Below, piece by piece: positions 8,681 through 16,830 of a stretch of DNA of 64,000 nt. The notes under the pieces are model-generated. The model saw nothing but the letters and a program-made list of their open reading frames with translations, was not told where the DNA came from and ran no database searches. How positions within the stretch are numbered: position 1 is the stretch's first letter; every line of letters begins with the position of its first letter. The position numbers and the translations under genes are program-made. The stretch comes from Cognatundibacterium squillarum (GTDB taxonomy: Bacteria > Pseudomonadota > Gammaproteobacteria > Burkholderiales > Burkholderiaceae_D): NCBI RefSeq assembly GCF_014652435.1, contig NZ_BMYU01000001.1, forward strand, positions 620,001 through 684,000, in the 5' to 3' direction.

Positions 8681-10933
8681 ATGAAAAAGCCTATGACTCA
8701 AAGACTTACACCAGAATCAGCCTCCCCTGTAACAAATGCGGCGACTGATCAGCCAGCCGGAACATCTGCACCGGCTCCGGAGGCTTCTGTGACAGACGAT
8801 ACGGAAACCAGCATCCCCGCAGCGGGTAACATTCGCGTCCGCCGTGGCGCCGGCACCGAAGGAAGCCGCAATCTGATTTTTCTGGATCGTGAAATTTCAC
8901 AGATCGCATTTAACTGGCGGGTACTGGCGCAAGCAGAAGACAAACAGGTACCACTGCTGGAACGCTTAAAGTACTTATGTATCGTCGGCAGTAATCTGGA
9001 TGAGTTTTTTGAAGTCCGCATCGCCAGCCTGCTGGCCCAGAATACCGTTGATGGCGAATTGTCTCAGGATCCGGCATTCCGGCAGCAGTTACGGAAAATT
9101 TCTGAAAACTGCCATCAGCTGGCGCAACGCCAGTACGAATTACTGAACACAGAAATTCTTCCGCTGCTGGCAAAAAAAGGCGTCCGAATCCTGCGCCACA
9201 ATGACCGCAACGAAGCGCAGCGTGCATGGGTGAAAGCCTACTTCGAACGCGAAGTCAAACCGCTGCTGACCCCGATTGGTCTTGATCCTGCCCATCCGTT
9301 CCCGCAAGTCGTCAATAAAAGTCTTAACTTCATCGTTTCACTGGCTGGCAAAGATGCCTTTGGTCGCGGTACTGCGATTGCCATTGTGAAAGCACCCCGT
9401 GTATTACCGCGCATCATTAAGCTGCCGGAAGAAATTTCCGGTAACTGCATGGCATTCTGCCTGCTGTCTTCCGTAATTCATTCCCATATCGAAGATTTGT
9501 TTAATGGTCGCGAAGTCATTAATTACTCACAATTCCGCGTTACCCGCGACAGTGATTTATGGGTTGATGAAGAAGAAGTAAAAAATCTGCGTCAGGCCTT
9601 GCAGGGCGAATTGCAAACCCGCCAGTTCGGCGAAGCCGTGCGTCTGGAAGTCGCTAAAAACTGTCCGAAAGAATTGTCGGACTTCCTGCTGGCGCAATTC
9701 AATCTGCCGCAAGACCGTCTGTATGCCGTTGATGGCCCGGTGAATATGGTACGTCTGGGCGAATTGCTGGATTATGTGCGCCAGCCTAGCCTGCGCTTCC
9801 CGCCGTTTGCAGCGCGCTTTGTGACAAAAGCAAATGGTCTGGATATGTTCAGCAATCTGCGTAAGCATGACATTCTGCTGCACCACCCGTTCCAGGCCTT
9901 CCAGACCGTGATTGATTTCATCCGCTCGGCCTCGCTGGACCCGAATGTGGTCGCGATCAAACAAACGGTGTACCGCACCGGTATGAATTCCGACCTGATG
10001 GAATCGCTGATTACGGCAGCCCGCCTTGGTAAGGAAGTCACGGTCGTTGTCGAGTTAAAAGCCCGTTTCGATGAAGAAGCGAATATCAACTGGGCAGACC
10101 GCTTACAGCAAGCCGGTGCGCAAGTGGTGTACGGCGTTGTCGGTTTGAAAACCCATGCCAAGATGGCGCTGGTGATCCGCCGCGAAGAAGGCGGCGTACT
10201 GCGCCACTACGCCCACTTAGGTACGGGCAATTACCACCCCTCCACCACACGTTTCTATACCGACTTTGGTTTGCTGACCGCACATCACGGTATTGCCACC
10301 GAAGTCAATGAAGTATTTATCCACCTGACCGGCCTGAATAAACCGAAAAAGCTGGAGCATCTGTGGCTGGCACCATTTGGTCTGCAACCGCAAATCATTA
10401 AAGCGATCCGCAATGAAGCGCGCATCGCCCGCGAAGGCCGCCCTGCCCGCATCATTGCCAAAATGAATGCGCTGCTGGATGAATCCGTGATCCGCGCTTT
10501 GTACGCCGCGTCTGCCGATGGCGTAAAAATTGACCTGATCGTGCGTGGCGCCTGTGCTTTGCGTCCGGGCGTACCGGGCTTATCGGAAAATATCCGCGTG
10601 CGCTCCATCATCGGCCGCTTCCTGGAACACAGCCGGATTTATTACTTCCGCAATGATCTGGCACATGATGTCTATCTGGGCAGCGCCGACTGGATGAACC
10701 GTAATCTGTTCCGCCGTATCGAAGTCGCTTTCCCGGTACTGGACAAAGCGCTCAAAAAGCGTGTGATCAGCGAAGGTTTAGACCCTTACCTGAAAGACAA
10801 TACCAACGCCTGGGTGCTGGACAGCGAGGGCAATTACGAACGTCGCAAACCGCGTGGCAAGCAAGCTGCTTTCTGCGCCCAGAATTATCTGATGCAGCAA
10901 TTAGGTTCTCTCTCTCATACGGACGATGACTAA
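8681..10933 (+). CDS. ppk1: Polyphosphate kinase 1
   Basis: Reversibly makes inorganic polyphosphate from ATP. About 750 residues, longer than the 688 of E. coli Ppk because of a low-complexity acidic/alanine N-terminal tail (about residues 1-70). The N-terminal domain starts near FLDREISQIAFNWRVL. LRKHDILLHHPFQAFQTVIDFI and KQTVYRTGMNSDLMESLITAA mark the catalytic domains, and GLKTHAKMALVIRREEGG has the autophosphorylated His. The open frame reaches a TTG at 8645, but that lies inside the Pho box upstream of the predicted transcript start; the ATG at 8681 (or 8693) is the likely start. The stop overlaps the sixA start (TAATG). Confidence 0.95.
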   Translation: MKKPMTQRLTPESASPVTNAATDQPAGTSAPAPEASVTDDTETSIPAAGNIRVRRGAGTEGSRNLIFLDREISQIAFNWRVLAQAEDKQVPLLERLKYLCIVGSNLDEFFEVRIASLLAQNTVDGELSQDPAFRQQLRKISENCHQLAQRQYELLNTEILPLLAKKGVRILRHNDRNEAQRAWVKAYFEREVKPLLTPIGLDPAHPFPQVVNKSLNFIVSLAGKDAFGRGTAIAIVKAPRVLPRIIKLPEEISGNCMAFCLLSSVIHSHIEDLFNGREVINYSQFRVTRDSDLWVDEEEVKNLRQALQGELQTRQFGEAVRLEVAKNCPKELSDFLLAQFNLPQDRLYAVDGPVNMVRLGELLDYVRQPSLRFPPFAARFVTKANGLDMFSNLRKHDILLHHPFQAFQTVIDFIRSASLDPNVVAIKQTVYRTGMNSDLMESLITAARLGKEVTVVVELKARFDEEANINWADRLQQAGAQVVYGVVGLKTHAKMALVIRREEGGVLRHYAHLGTGNYHPSTTRFYTDFGLLTAHHGIATEVNEVFIHLTGLNKPKKLEHLWLAPFGLQPQIIKAIRNEARIAREGRPARIIAKMNALLDESVIRALYAASADGVKIDLIVRGACALRPGVPGLSENIRVRSIIGRFLEHSRIYYFRNDLAHDVYLGSADWMNRNLFRRIEVAFPVLDKALKKRVISEGLDPYLKDNTNAWVLDSEGNYERRKPRGKQAAFCAQNYLMQQLGSLSHTDDD

Positions 10934-11415
10934 TGGACTTAATCCTCTGGAGACATGCAGAAGCAGAGTTCGCCACGGGCGACATGCAGGACAGTGACCG
11001 CAAGCTGACTGCAAAAGGCTTAAAACAAGCCGCGAAAATGGCATTCTGGCTGGACAGCGTACTGCCGGACACTTGCCGGATTCTGGTCAGCCCCGCGGTG
11101 CGTACCCGCAGCACCGCGGATGCCCTGCTGGAATATGGCCGCAAGTACAAAGTGATGCCTGAACTGGGTGTGGATGCCACGGTGCGGGAAGCCCTGCTGG
11201 CCGCCAACTGGCCCTACAGCCGCGAACCGGTGATGATCGTCGGTCATCAGCCCTATCTGGGCGAAATCGTCGGCGAATTGCTCGGACATCCGCTGCATGA
11301 CTATTCAGTCCGTAAAGCGAATGTCTGGTGGATTTCGCAGAAACAGAAAGAAACCACGGACGCAGAAACGTATCTGAAAGCCATCATGGCGCCGGATCTG
11401 GTTCTGAAATCCTGA
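10933..11415 (+). CDS. sixA: SixA-type phosphohistidine phosphatase
   Basis: A 160-residue member of the histidine phosphatase superfamily. The catalytic motif is LILWRHAEAE near the N-terminus (RHG-type), and the second catalytic His is in IVGHQPYLGEIV. SixA enzymes remove phosphate from phosphohistidine proteins (the Hpt domain of ArcB, or the PTS protein NPr in E. coli). Coupled to ppk1 by a one-base TAATG overlap. The substrate here is unknown; the orphan Hpt protein at 1498 is one candidate. Confidence 0.85.
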   Translation: MDLILWRHAEAEFATGDMQDSDRKLTAKGLKQAAKMAFWLDSVLPDTCRILVSPAVRTRSTADALLEYGRKYKVMPELGVDATVREALLAANWPYSREPVMIVGHQPYLGEIVGELLGHPLHDYSVRKANVWWISQKQKETTDAETYLKAIMAPDLVLKS

Positions 11416-11425
11416 TCACGCTGAA

Positions 11426-11450
11426 GCACCGGTACGCAATGTGCCGGTGC
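11426..11450 (+). terminator. Hairpin downstream of sixA
   Basis: GCACCGGTAC and GTGCCGGTGC pair over 10 bp around GCAAT, 11 bp after the sixA stop. There is no T-run, so termination strength is unclear. Confidence 0.45.
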
Positions 11451-11670
11451 GCTGTTCCACCCATATTCCCCCAGAAAGCCAGTGCCGGTATCGTACAGTG
11501 AGACCGGCAGCTTCTGCTCATCAAGAAGTCAGAATTGCGCTTGGCAAATGATGCAGGCGCGGCTTACACCGCGATCATTGCTGGGGAAACCACCCGTAAC
11601 TGATCCGCAATTGCCGCAGAGTCCGTGGCAAAGTGCTGACAATGGCAAAAAATGGCTGAAAATGCCAAAA

Positions 11671-11752
11671 ATGCGGATTCTGGCATAGCGATCCGGCGGT
11701 CGTCGGCAGAAAGTCCGGGACTCACAAAAATGCAAATGACGATATTTGCACA
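11671..11752 (-). repeat. Dispersed type-A element, copy 1
   Basis: 82-bp element in a convergent gap of 432 bp that has no supported gene. The 17-bp end motifs (minus-strand TGTGCAAATATCGTCAT at 11736-11752, TATGCCAGAATCCGCAT at 11671-11687) start 65 bp apart around the core containing CTTTCTGCCGACGACCGCC. Short open frames across it are shared by the other copies and are not genes. Confidence 0.85.
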
Positions 11753-11764
11753 ATACTTACTGAG

Positions 11765-11773
11765 CCCCCCCCC
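11765..11773. repeat. Nine-base poly-C tract
   Basis: A run of nine C between element copy 1 and the end of the phosphatase gene. It is outside any coding region, so a phase-variable gene is not indicated; sequencing error is possible. Confidence 0.6.
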
Positions 11774-11815
11774 GTTAGCCGGAGCTTTACTAAAGTCGAA
11801 AAGATCAGCGCCGGA

Positions 11816-11842
11816 TGCAGTGCAGCAGACCGCTGCACTGCA
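11816..11842 (-). terminator. Strong hairpin after the LpxH-like gene
   Basis: TGCAGTGCAGC and GCTGCACTGCA form a perfect 11-bp stem around 5 bases, six bases past the stop of the minus-strand gene. A U-run is lacking. Confidence 0.5.
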
Positions 11843-11847
11843 CCACA

Positions 11848-12711
11848 TCAGGCAATAATGCCTTCACTGACAGGCGCTGCTGCACCGTTTTCCGGATCTT
11901 TCGATGCATGCTGATACACCACATCGTGCCAGGTCACGATACTCAGCTGCCCTGCCGCATCTTCCACCAGTGCCGACAAGCTTTCTACCCAGTCACCGTC
12001 GTTGCAATACAGAATGCCGTTGATATCGCGGATTTCAGGCTTATGAATATGACCACAAATTACACCATGCAAACCTTTACGGCGCGCTTCTTCGGCTAAA
12101 GCATCTTCAAAACGGGTAATGTAGCTGACCGCATTTTTGACTTTCAGCTTCAGATATTGTGACAGTGACCAGTAAGGCAGTCCGGCGCGGGCGCGCCAGA
12201 TGTTGTAGATCTGATTGAATTTCAGAATCATGGTGTACAGGCTGTCCCCCAGATAGGCCAGCCATTTGGCGCAGGCAATCACGCCGTCGAAACGGTCGCC
12301 GTGCAACACCAGCAATCGGCGGCCATCGGCGGTGGTGTGTACCAGTTCATCACGAATCTGGATACCGCCAAAGTTCAGATCAATAAACTGGCGCACCGAT
12401 TCATCATGGTTGCCGGGAACGAAAATCACATTCGTCCCCTTCTTCGCCTTTTTCAGCACCGTCTGAATGATGTTGTTGTGAGTCTGATCCCAGTACCAGC
12501 GGCGTTTCAGCTGCCAGCCATCGATGATGTCGCCGACCAGATACAGGGTTTCGGATTCAGTGGCCTTTAAAAATTCCAGCAAACGGGCCGCCTGACAACC
12601 GGTGGTACCGAGATGCAGGTCAGAAATCCAGATGGTGCGGAACTTCTGCACATCTTTCTTACTGACCTTATGCAGTTTTTTCCCGAGGAAGCGGTCGGCC
12701 TGCATCAGCAT
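11848..12711 (-). CDS. LpxH-like UDP-2,3-diacylglucosamine diphosphatase / metallophosphoesterase
   Basis: At 287 residues this calcineurin-type phosphoesterase has the five metal-binding motifs in order: SDLHLG, VGDIIDGW, PGNHDE, LHGDRFD and GHIHKPE. The WxxxxRWYWDQTHNN insert is typical of the LpxH-related group annotated as UDP-2,3-diacylglucosamine diphosphatase, which makes lipid X for lipid A. It is longer than E. coli LpxH (240 residues), so it may be a paralogue acting on another lipid precursor. The ATG directly follows the stop of the OlsB-like gene, with that gene's end (GGTGAG) as ribosome-binding site, implying a lipid-related operon. Confidence 0.75.
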   Translation of the reverse strand: MLMQADRFLGKKLHKVSKKDVQKFRTIWISDLHLGTTGCQAARLLEFLKATESETLYLVGDIIDGWQLKRRWYWDQTHNNIIQTVLKKAKKGTNVIFVPGNHDESVRQFIDLNFGGIQIRDELVHTTADGRRLLVLHGDRFDGVIACAKWLAYLGDSLYTMILKFNQIYNIWRARAGLPYWSLSQYLKLKVKNAVSYITRFEDALAEEARRKGLHGVICGHIHKPEIRDINGILYCNDGDWVESLSALVEDAAGQLSIVTWHDVVYQHASKDPENGAAAPVSEGIIA

Positions 12712-13473
12712 TTACTCACCGGTACCGTAATGACGGGCATAACGGGCATCCAGATTCGCCAGCGGCAGCATCACAAACAGATCAGCGCTGTGGAAATCAG
12801 GATCCCAGGCCGGTTCACCGCAAATCCACGCGCCGGCACGCAGATAGCCTTTCAGCAGCGGCGGAATACGGGCATCACTGGCCTGCGCTTCAATGCCATC
12901 CAGCGGGAAAGGCAGCAAAGGACTGACGCGGTATTCCAGCGGGCACATTTCTTTTTCTGTCAGACTGCGATAAATCGCTGCCGCATTCACACCGCCATCG
13001 GTCAGACTGATGCTGGCGCAACCAATCAGGTGCGAGCAGCGTTCACGGCGCATGTAAGCCGCAATACCGGCCCACAGCATCATAATCACCGCACCGCTGC
13101 GGTAGTCCGGATGGATACAGGCGCGGCCTGCTTCTGCAATGCCGGAACGCAGATTCGCCAGACGAGTTAAATCGAATTCTGTTTCGGAATAATAACGACC
13201 AATCGTGCGTGCCGCATTCGGGCCGAGGATACGGTAGGTGCCGACGACTTTCAGGGTTTTGCTGTCGCGCACCAGTAAGTGATCGCAATGTTCATCGAAC
13301 TCATCCTGATCCAGACCTTCCGCATTTGCCAGCGCAGACAAGCCCATACTTTCGATAAATACTTTGTAACGCAGGCGCTGCACTTCCCGGATTTCTTCCG
13401 GTGTGGTTGCCAGACTGAGACTCAGTTTGGAAAAACTCGGATTTGCATCGGCCGGGATCGTAAGTAATCGCAT
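12712..13473 (-). CDS. OlsB-like ornithine-acyl-ACP N-acyltransferase (GNAT fold)
   Basis: A 253-residue acyltransferase of the family once labelled hemolysin-like. The core LRYKVFIESMG, ARTIGRYYSETEFDLTRL and EAGRACIHPDYRSGAVIMMLW matches OlsB-type enzymes that attach 3-hydroxyacyl chains to ornithine, the first step of phosphorus-free ornithine lipid. No olsA-like second acyltransferase is adjacent. Three 7-mers at exact 11-bp steps, resembling Pho boxes, lie 70 to 98 bp upstream, which fits induction under phosphate starvation. Function is inferred from family and context; a siderophore or homoserine-lactone-like acyl transfer is less likely. Confidence 0.72.
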   Translation of the reverse strand: MRLLTIPADANPSFSKLSLSLATTPEEIREVQRLRYKVFIESMGLSALANAEGLDQDEFDEHCDHLLVRDSKTLKVVGTYRILGPNAARTIGRYYSETEFDLTRLANLRSGIAEAGRACIHPDYRSGAVIMMLWAGIAAYMRRERCSHLIGCASISLTDGGVNAAAIYRSLTEKEMCPLEYRVSPLLPFPLDGIEAQASDARIPPLLKGYLRAGAWICGEPAWDPDFHSADLFVMLPLANLDARYARHYGTGE

Positions 13474-13542
13474 GAATTGTCCTTTTGCTCATAAATGTGC
13501 TTGACTGACAGGCACAGATTAATGAGGGATTACTTCAGGACG

Positions 13543-13571
13543 ATGACGTTTTGATTGCAGTTTAATGACAG
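13543..13571 (-). promoter_or_regulatory. Putative Pho box upstream of the olsB-like gene
   Basis: On the minus strand CTGTCAT (13565-13571), CTGCAAT (13554-13560) and ACGTCAT (13543-13549) are spaced exactly 11 bp apart with A/T-rich 4-base spacers (TAAA, CAAA). The first is an exact PhoB half-site; the other two match 5 of 7. Confidence 0.65.
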
Positions 13572-13734
13572 GCAAAAAATACAACAAATGCTCAGGAAAT
13601 AAGCAATCAGCAAGGAAGAAACGTGATGAAAACGACAGCAGAAAATGCGGACGGGACTAACAGGAATGCAGCAGCGCAGGCACACAGGGTGTCTGCGCTG
13701 ATCAACAGAAAATGTAAAGACAGTAACGCGCTGT

Positions 13735-14118
13735 TTAATCGCGGTCTTTTTTCGGGCGGCCAGCCTTCAGGACAGGCAGTTCCGCGATCAGTTTTTTCAG
13801 TGCCGGCGTTTCTGTCTGACTCAGCAGCAGCAAACCAATGCGCAGCAGCTGACTTTTCTTCACTTCAATACCGGCTTTCAGGCAGGCTTTTTTGGTTGCG
13901 CCCAGAATCGCGTACTCATCTTCGGGCATAGTGAAACTGTCACGCACCAGCCTGGTTTTTGCCGGTTTAGCCGGTGCTTTGGCGACTTTCAGTCTGACCG
14001 GCGCTTTTGCCGCAACTTTGGCGACTTCCGCTTTCTTCACTTCGTCTTTCACCGTTGCAGTCTTCTGTCTGCTGACAGCGCGTACTGTCGTCGTATCCCG
14101 TTTTGTCGTAACCGCCAT
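13735..14118 (-). CDS. Basic alanine/lysine-rich protein, possible DNA-binding
   Basis: 127 residues from the ATG at 14118, chosen for GAGGA 6 bp upstream; the frame is open to 14172. The N-terminal half is rich in A, K and V (KVAAKAPVRLKVAKAPAKPAKTR), like histone H1-type tails. The C-terminal half (DSFTMPEDEYAILGATKKACLKAGIEVKKSQLLRIGLLLL) is a compact segment like those of conserved beta-proteobacterial small proteins and ends in the basic GRPKKDRD. A nucleoid-associated or ribbon-helix-helix-like role is plausible but unproven. Confidence 0.6.
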   Translation of the reverse strand: MAVTTKRDTTTVRAVSRQKTATVKDEVKKAEVAKVAAKAPVRLKVAKAPAKPAKTRLVRDSFTMPEDEYAILGATKKACLKAGIEVKKSQLLRIGLLLLSQTETPALKKLIAELPVLKAGRPKKDRD

Positions 14119-14324
14119 AAGGTCCTCAGTCAAAATAAGCAATTCGTTAATCGATATAAACCATTCCAGCATCCGGTATCAGCATACCTGCATGGCATGA
14201 CAACTTTGTTACCGGAGAGTAGCAAATTCATCAGAAAAAAGCTTCAGAGTCACACTCTAACCGGCGGATATATCAAGGTGAGATGCGCAATGGACGAATT
14301 TCCGAATTTGCTTCAGCGCAGGCA

Positions 14325-14342
14325 CTGTCATAATCACGCCTT
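14325..14342 (+). promoter_or_regulatory. Possible Pho half-site before the second pstS
   Basis: CTGTCAT (14325-14331) is an exact PhoB half-site, but the unit 11 bp later (ACGCCTT) is a poor match. It lies 52 bp before the start at 14383. Weak evidence on its own. Confidence 0.3.
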
Positions 14343-14382
14343 TTTCCGCAGCGTTTGTCAGCGGGCCGTCGAAAGCCGTTAT

Positions 14383-15429
14383 ATGTTAACAAAGTTGTTC
14401 AGTTCTCTCTGTGTCAGCGCAATCTGTGTATTCAGTAACGCAGCAATGGCACAGGATATTCAGGGCGCAGGTTCTTCCGCCGCCGCTCCGCTGTATCAGT
14501 TGTGGGCCGATGCATTCGGTAAAGCCAAAGGCAGCAAAATTGCGTATCAGGCCAGCGGTTCTTCGTCCGGCATTCGCCAGATTAAAGAAGCTAAAACTGA
14601 TTTCGGTGCGAGCGATGTTGCTTTACCCGCTTCCGAACTCAAACGCCATGCCTTGCTGCAGTTTCCGTCTGCCATTTCCGGTGTGGCCGTTGTCTATCAT
14701 CTGCCCGGCATCAAATCTCAGGAATTGCGTCTGACCGGTGATTTATTAGCGCAGATTTTTTCCGGAAAAATCACGCAATGGAATGATGCACGCCTGCAAT
14801 CAGCCAATCCGCAATTACGTTTGCCAGCGAAAGCCATTGAAGTACTGGTGCGTGAAGATGGCTCGGGCACGACCTGGAATTTCAGCGATTATCTGAGCAA
14901 AGTCAGCACTGGCTGGAAAGCCGAAACCGGCCGCGATTTCGTATTGCGCTGGCAACCGCATTTCCGCGCCACCAAAGGCAGCAGCGGTGTTGCCGCAGCG
15001 CTCAGAAAAACGCCGTTCAGTATCAGCTATATCGATTACAACTATGTGCTGCAGGAAAAACTGGACGCTGCACAGTTACAGAATCAGGATGGCAAATTCG
15101 TCAGCCCCGGTGGAGAAAGTTTTGCCGCCGCGCTGAACAACAGTCGCTGGAAAGCCGAAGGCGGATTTGATGAAACACTGACCAATCAGCCGGGTGCGAA
15201 AAGCTGGCCGATTACCATGGGTACCTTTGTGATTCTGCCGCAGGTGACTGCCAGTCCGGCGCAAACCCGCACTGCATTGCAGTTTTTTACGTGGGCGTTT
15301 ATGAATGGCGACCGTCTGGTCGGTGCTGCAGACTTTGTGCGCTTACCGGATGCGATACAGGCACGTATTTTCCGCGAACTGAACAGTGTGACAACCCGTG
15401 ACGGCAAACCACTGAGCTTTTATCAGTAA
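14383..15429 (+). CDS. Second, orphan PstS-like phosphate-binding protein
   Basis: The ATG at 14383 opens a signal peptide (LFSSLCVSAICVFSNAAMAQ), so I start there rather than at 14197. About 348 residues. The mature start DIQGAGSSAAAPLYQLWADAF, GSSSGIRQIKEAKTDFGASD and VREDGSGTTWNFSDYLSKV follow the PstS fold with its phosphate-contact loops. No permease genes are adjacent, so it probably feeds PstCAB or acts as a sensor or scavenger. It diverges clearly from the pstS at 7470 and is not a recent copy. Confidence 0.85.
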   Translation: MLTKLFSSLCVSAICVFSNAAMAQDIQGAGSSAAAPLYQLWADAFGKAKGSKIAYQASGSSSGIRQIKEAKTDFGASDVALPASELKRHALLQFPSAISGVAVVYHLPGIKSQELRLTGDLLAQIFSGKITQWNDARLQSANPQLRLPAKAIEVLVREDGSGTTWNFSDYLSKVSTGWKAETGRDFVLRWQPHFRATKGSSGVAAALRKTPFSISYIDYNYVLQEKLDAAQLQNQDGKFVSPGGESFAAALNNSRWKAEGGFDETLTNQPGAKSWPITMGTFVILPQVTASPAQTRTALQFFTWAFMNGDRLVGAADFVRLPDAIQARIFRELNSVTTRDGKPLSFYQ

Positions 15430-15470
15430 CAGGTTTACGATTATTGTCAGCGACATCTCGCAGCAAATAA

Positions 15471-15502
15471 AAAAAGCGCAGAACCACCATTCTGCGCTTT
15501 TT
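15471..15502. terminator. Bidirectional terminator
   Basis: AAAAAGCGCAGAA and TTCTGCGCTTTTT form a 13-bp stem around CCACCA between convergent genes. It gives a U-run in both directions. Confidence 0.9.
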
Positions 15503-15534
15503 GTTTTTCGGTCATTCACATATTCAGATCAGCA

Positions 15535-16380
15535 TCACTCCGCCGGTGCCTGCATCCATTGCTGCGGCGTGCAGCGATCCCAGTTCATGCCCGCAGCGTA
15601 AAACAGTGCTGCGCGGTTTTTCGATAAGAAGTTAAAAGATGGCTGCTGAATCACCTTCACCTGCCCTGCGCTGACAAAAAATTCGACGGTATATTTCGGA
15701 TACGCCATCACCAGACCACCCGGTACAAACGATACGTCTTCAGGACGGATAATCGCCGCCAGCTGGATCTCGGTCGCACCGGTAACCACCGCCTTCAGGC
15801 GCTGAGAATTTTTCTTATACGCTTCACGCTCTGCCATATTGTCACGGGCAGAACTGAGCTTACGGATAATATTCAGCGGATTGGTGCCGACACTGACCAG
15901 CGACTCCAGATCAGACAAGGAAGGATCGCGTGCCACTTCGACAATGCTGCGCCAGGTTGGTTTTTCCGGCAGCGTGATACTCAGCTCCGTCACTGCCTCA
16001 GTACGTGCCGCCAGTGATTTCATCCATGCATCTGCATCATCGCCCCAGTGGCGGCGGGTAGCGGTTGCGTAGCCGCGGCAACTGTAAAAAGCAGCCGCAT
16101 CGCGGCGGCTGAGTTTCCCACTGAGCTTGCCATCCTCAAAAATCAGCGCGCCTGGCTCACCTTCGGTCAGCGCGAGGTAATGCCAGACCTTGCCCTGGCT
16201 GTCTTTGACTTCAAAACGCTCCATAACGGCTTCAGGCGGGAAATCAGCGACGACCTTACGGGCTTCCTGCGTCGCACTCACCTGTACCGTCTGGGCCTTT
16301 GCCAGAACGTTCTGCGCGCACAGCAAAGGCAGCACCAGAGCGCAACAGCGCAGCGCCGGTCTGATCTGATGGTGTTTCAT
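15535..16380 (-). CDS. Exported protein of unknown function
   Basis: 281 residues with a signal peptide (LRCCALVLPLLCAQNVLAKA). The mature part is mixed alpha/beta, with VWHYLALTEGEPGALIFEDGKLSG in the first third, a YSCRGYATATRRHWG segment, and a hydrophobic strand region near the end (GGLVMAYPKYTVEFFVSAGQVKVI). There are two Cys in the mature part (in YSCRGY and DRCTPQQ). I do not recognise the family. It shares a bidirectional terminator with the convergent second pstS. Confidence 0.65.
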   Translation of the reverse strand: MKHHQIRPALRCCALVLPLLCAQNVLAKAQTVQVSATQEARKVVADFPPEAVMERFEVKDSQGKVWHYLALTEGEPGALIFEDGKLSGKLSRRDAAAFYSCRGYATATRRHWGDDADAWMKSLAARTEAVTELSITLPEKPTWRSIVEVARDPSLSDLESLVSVGTNPLNIIRKLSSARDNMAEREAYKKNSQRLKAVVTGATEIQLAAIIRPEDVSFVPGGLVMAYPKYTVEFFVSAGQVKVIQQPSFNFLSKNRAALFYAAGMNWDRCTPQQWMQAPAE

Positions 16381-16608
16381 ACTTCAGCTCCGTAACAAAA
16401 AGGCATACAAAATAACAAACTGTTGCCATGCCCGCCAGAAAATTCTGATCAGACACGAATAAAACCGTGAAAACGTTTTACATGATTTAACATAATTTTC
16501 CGTCAACACCGCCTGTGCCAGCCCTTACTGCATAAGGGTTTCCCACGAAGTCGCAAAAATTTTATACAATTGCGCCCTTTCGGATTTCTGCAATTTACCA
16601 GACAAAGC

Positions 16609-16637
16609 TTGTCAGGCAAGGCGAAGACTAGGATAAT
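16609..16637 (+). promoter_or_regulatory. Sigma-70 promoter of a small RNA or rpoD leader
   Basis: TTGTCA (16609-16614) and GATAAT (16632-16637) are each 5 of 6 to consensus with exactly 17 bp between them. Transcription should start near 16645. No open reading frame follows before the terminator at 16703-16729. Confidence 0.65.
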
Positions 16638-16644
16638 CTCGCCC

Positions 16645-16729
16645 TCGCGCAAAAATCCTGTGCGTATAACCGAGTAAGATGATTTCGCTTTTTTGTCAGC
16701 GTAGCCCGCTAATTTTCAGCGGGCTTTTT
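16645..16729 (+). ncRNA. Candidate small RNA of about 85 nt upstream of rpoD
   Basis: The span runs from the predicted start of the promoter at 16609-16637 to an intrinsic terminator: AGCCCGCT-AATTTTC-AGCGGGCT followed by TTTTC (16703-16729). It has no coding potential, and inner hairpin potential (GCGCA with TGTGC). I do not recognise a named family. It could also be a prematurely terminated rpoD leader. The rest of the 450-bp gap before rpoD shows no other feature. Confidence 0.45.
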
Positions 16730-16830
16730 CGTCCGTGTCTGCCGTTGATCTGTCACTTTGATCGTCTGCAGCATCTCGCTATTGCCAAGCTCACTTGACT
16801 AGCCCTTTGTTGCCGTACTGAACTTGTTAC

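Noticed and set aside
11765..11773. Phase-variable gene switched by the poly-C tract
   Set aside because: The tract lies outside any supported reading frame or promoter, between a repeat element and the end of a convergent gene.
13623..13931. Plus-strand frame of 102 codons
   Set aside because: It overlaps the well-supported minus-strand basic protein gene and has no convincing start site or domain.
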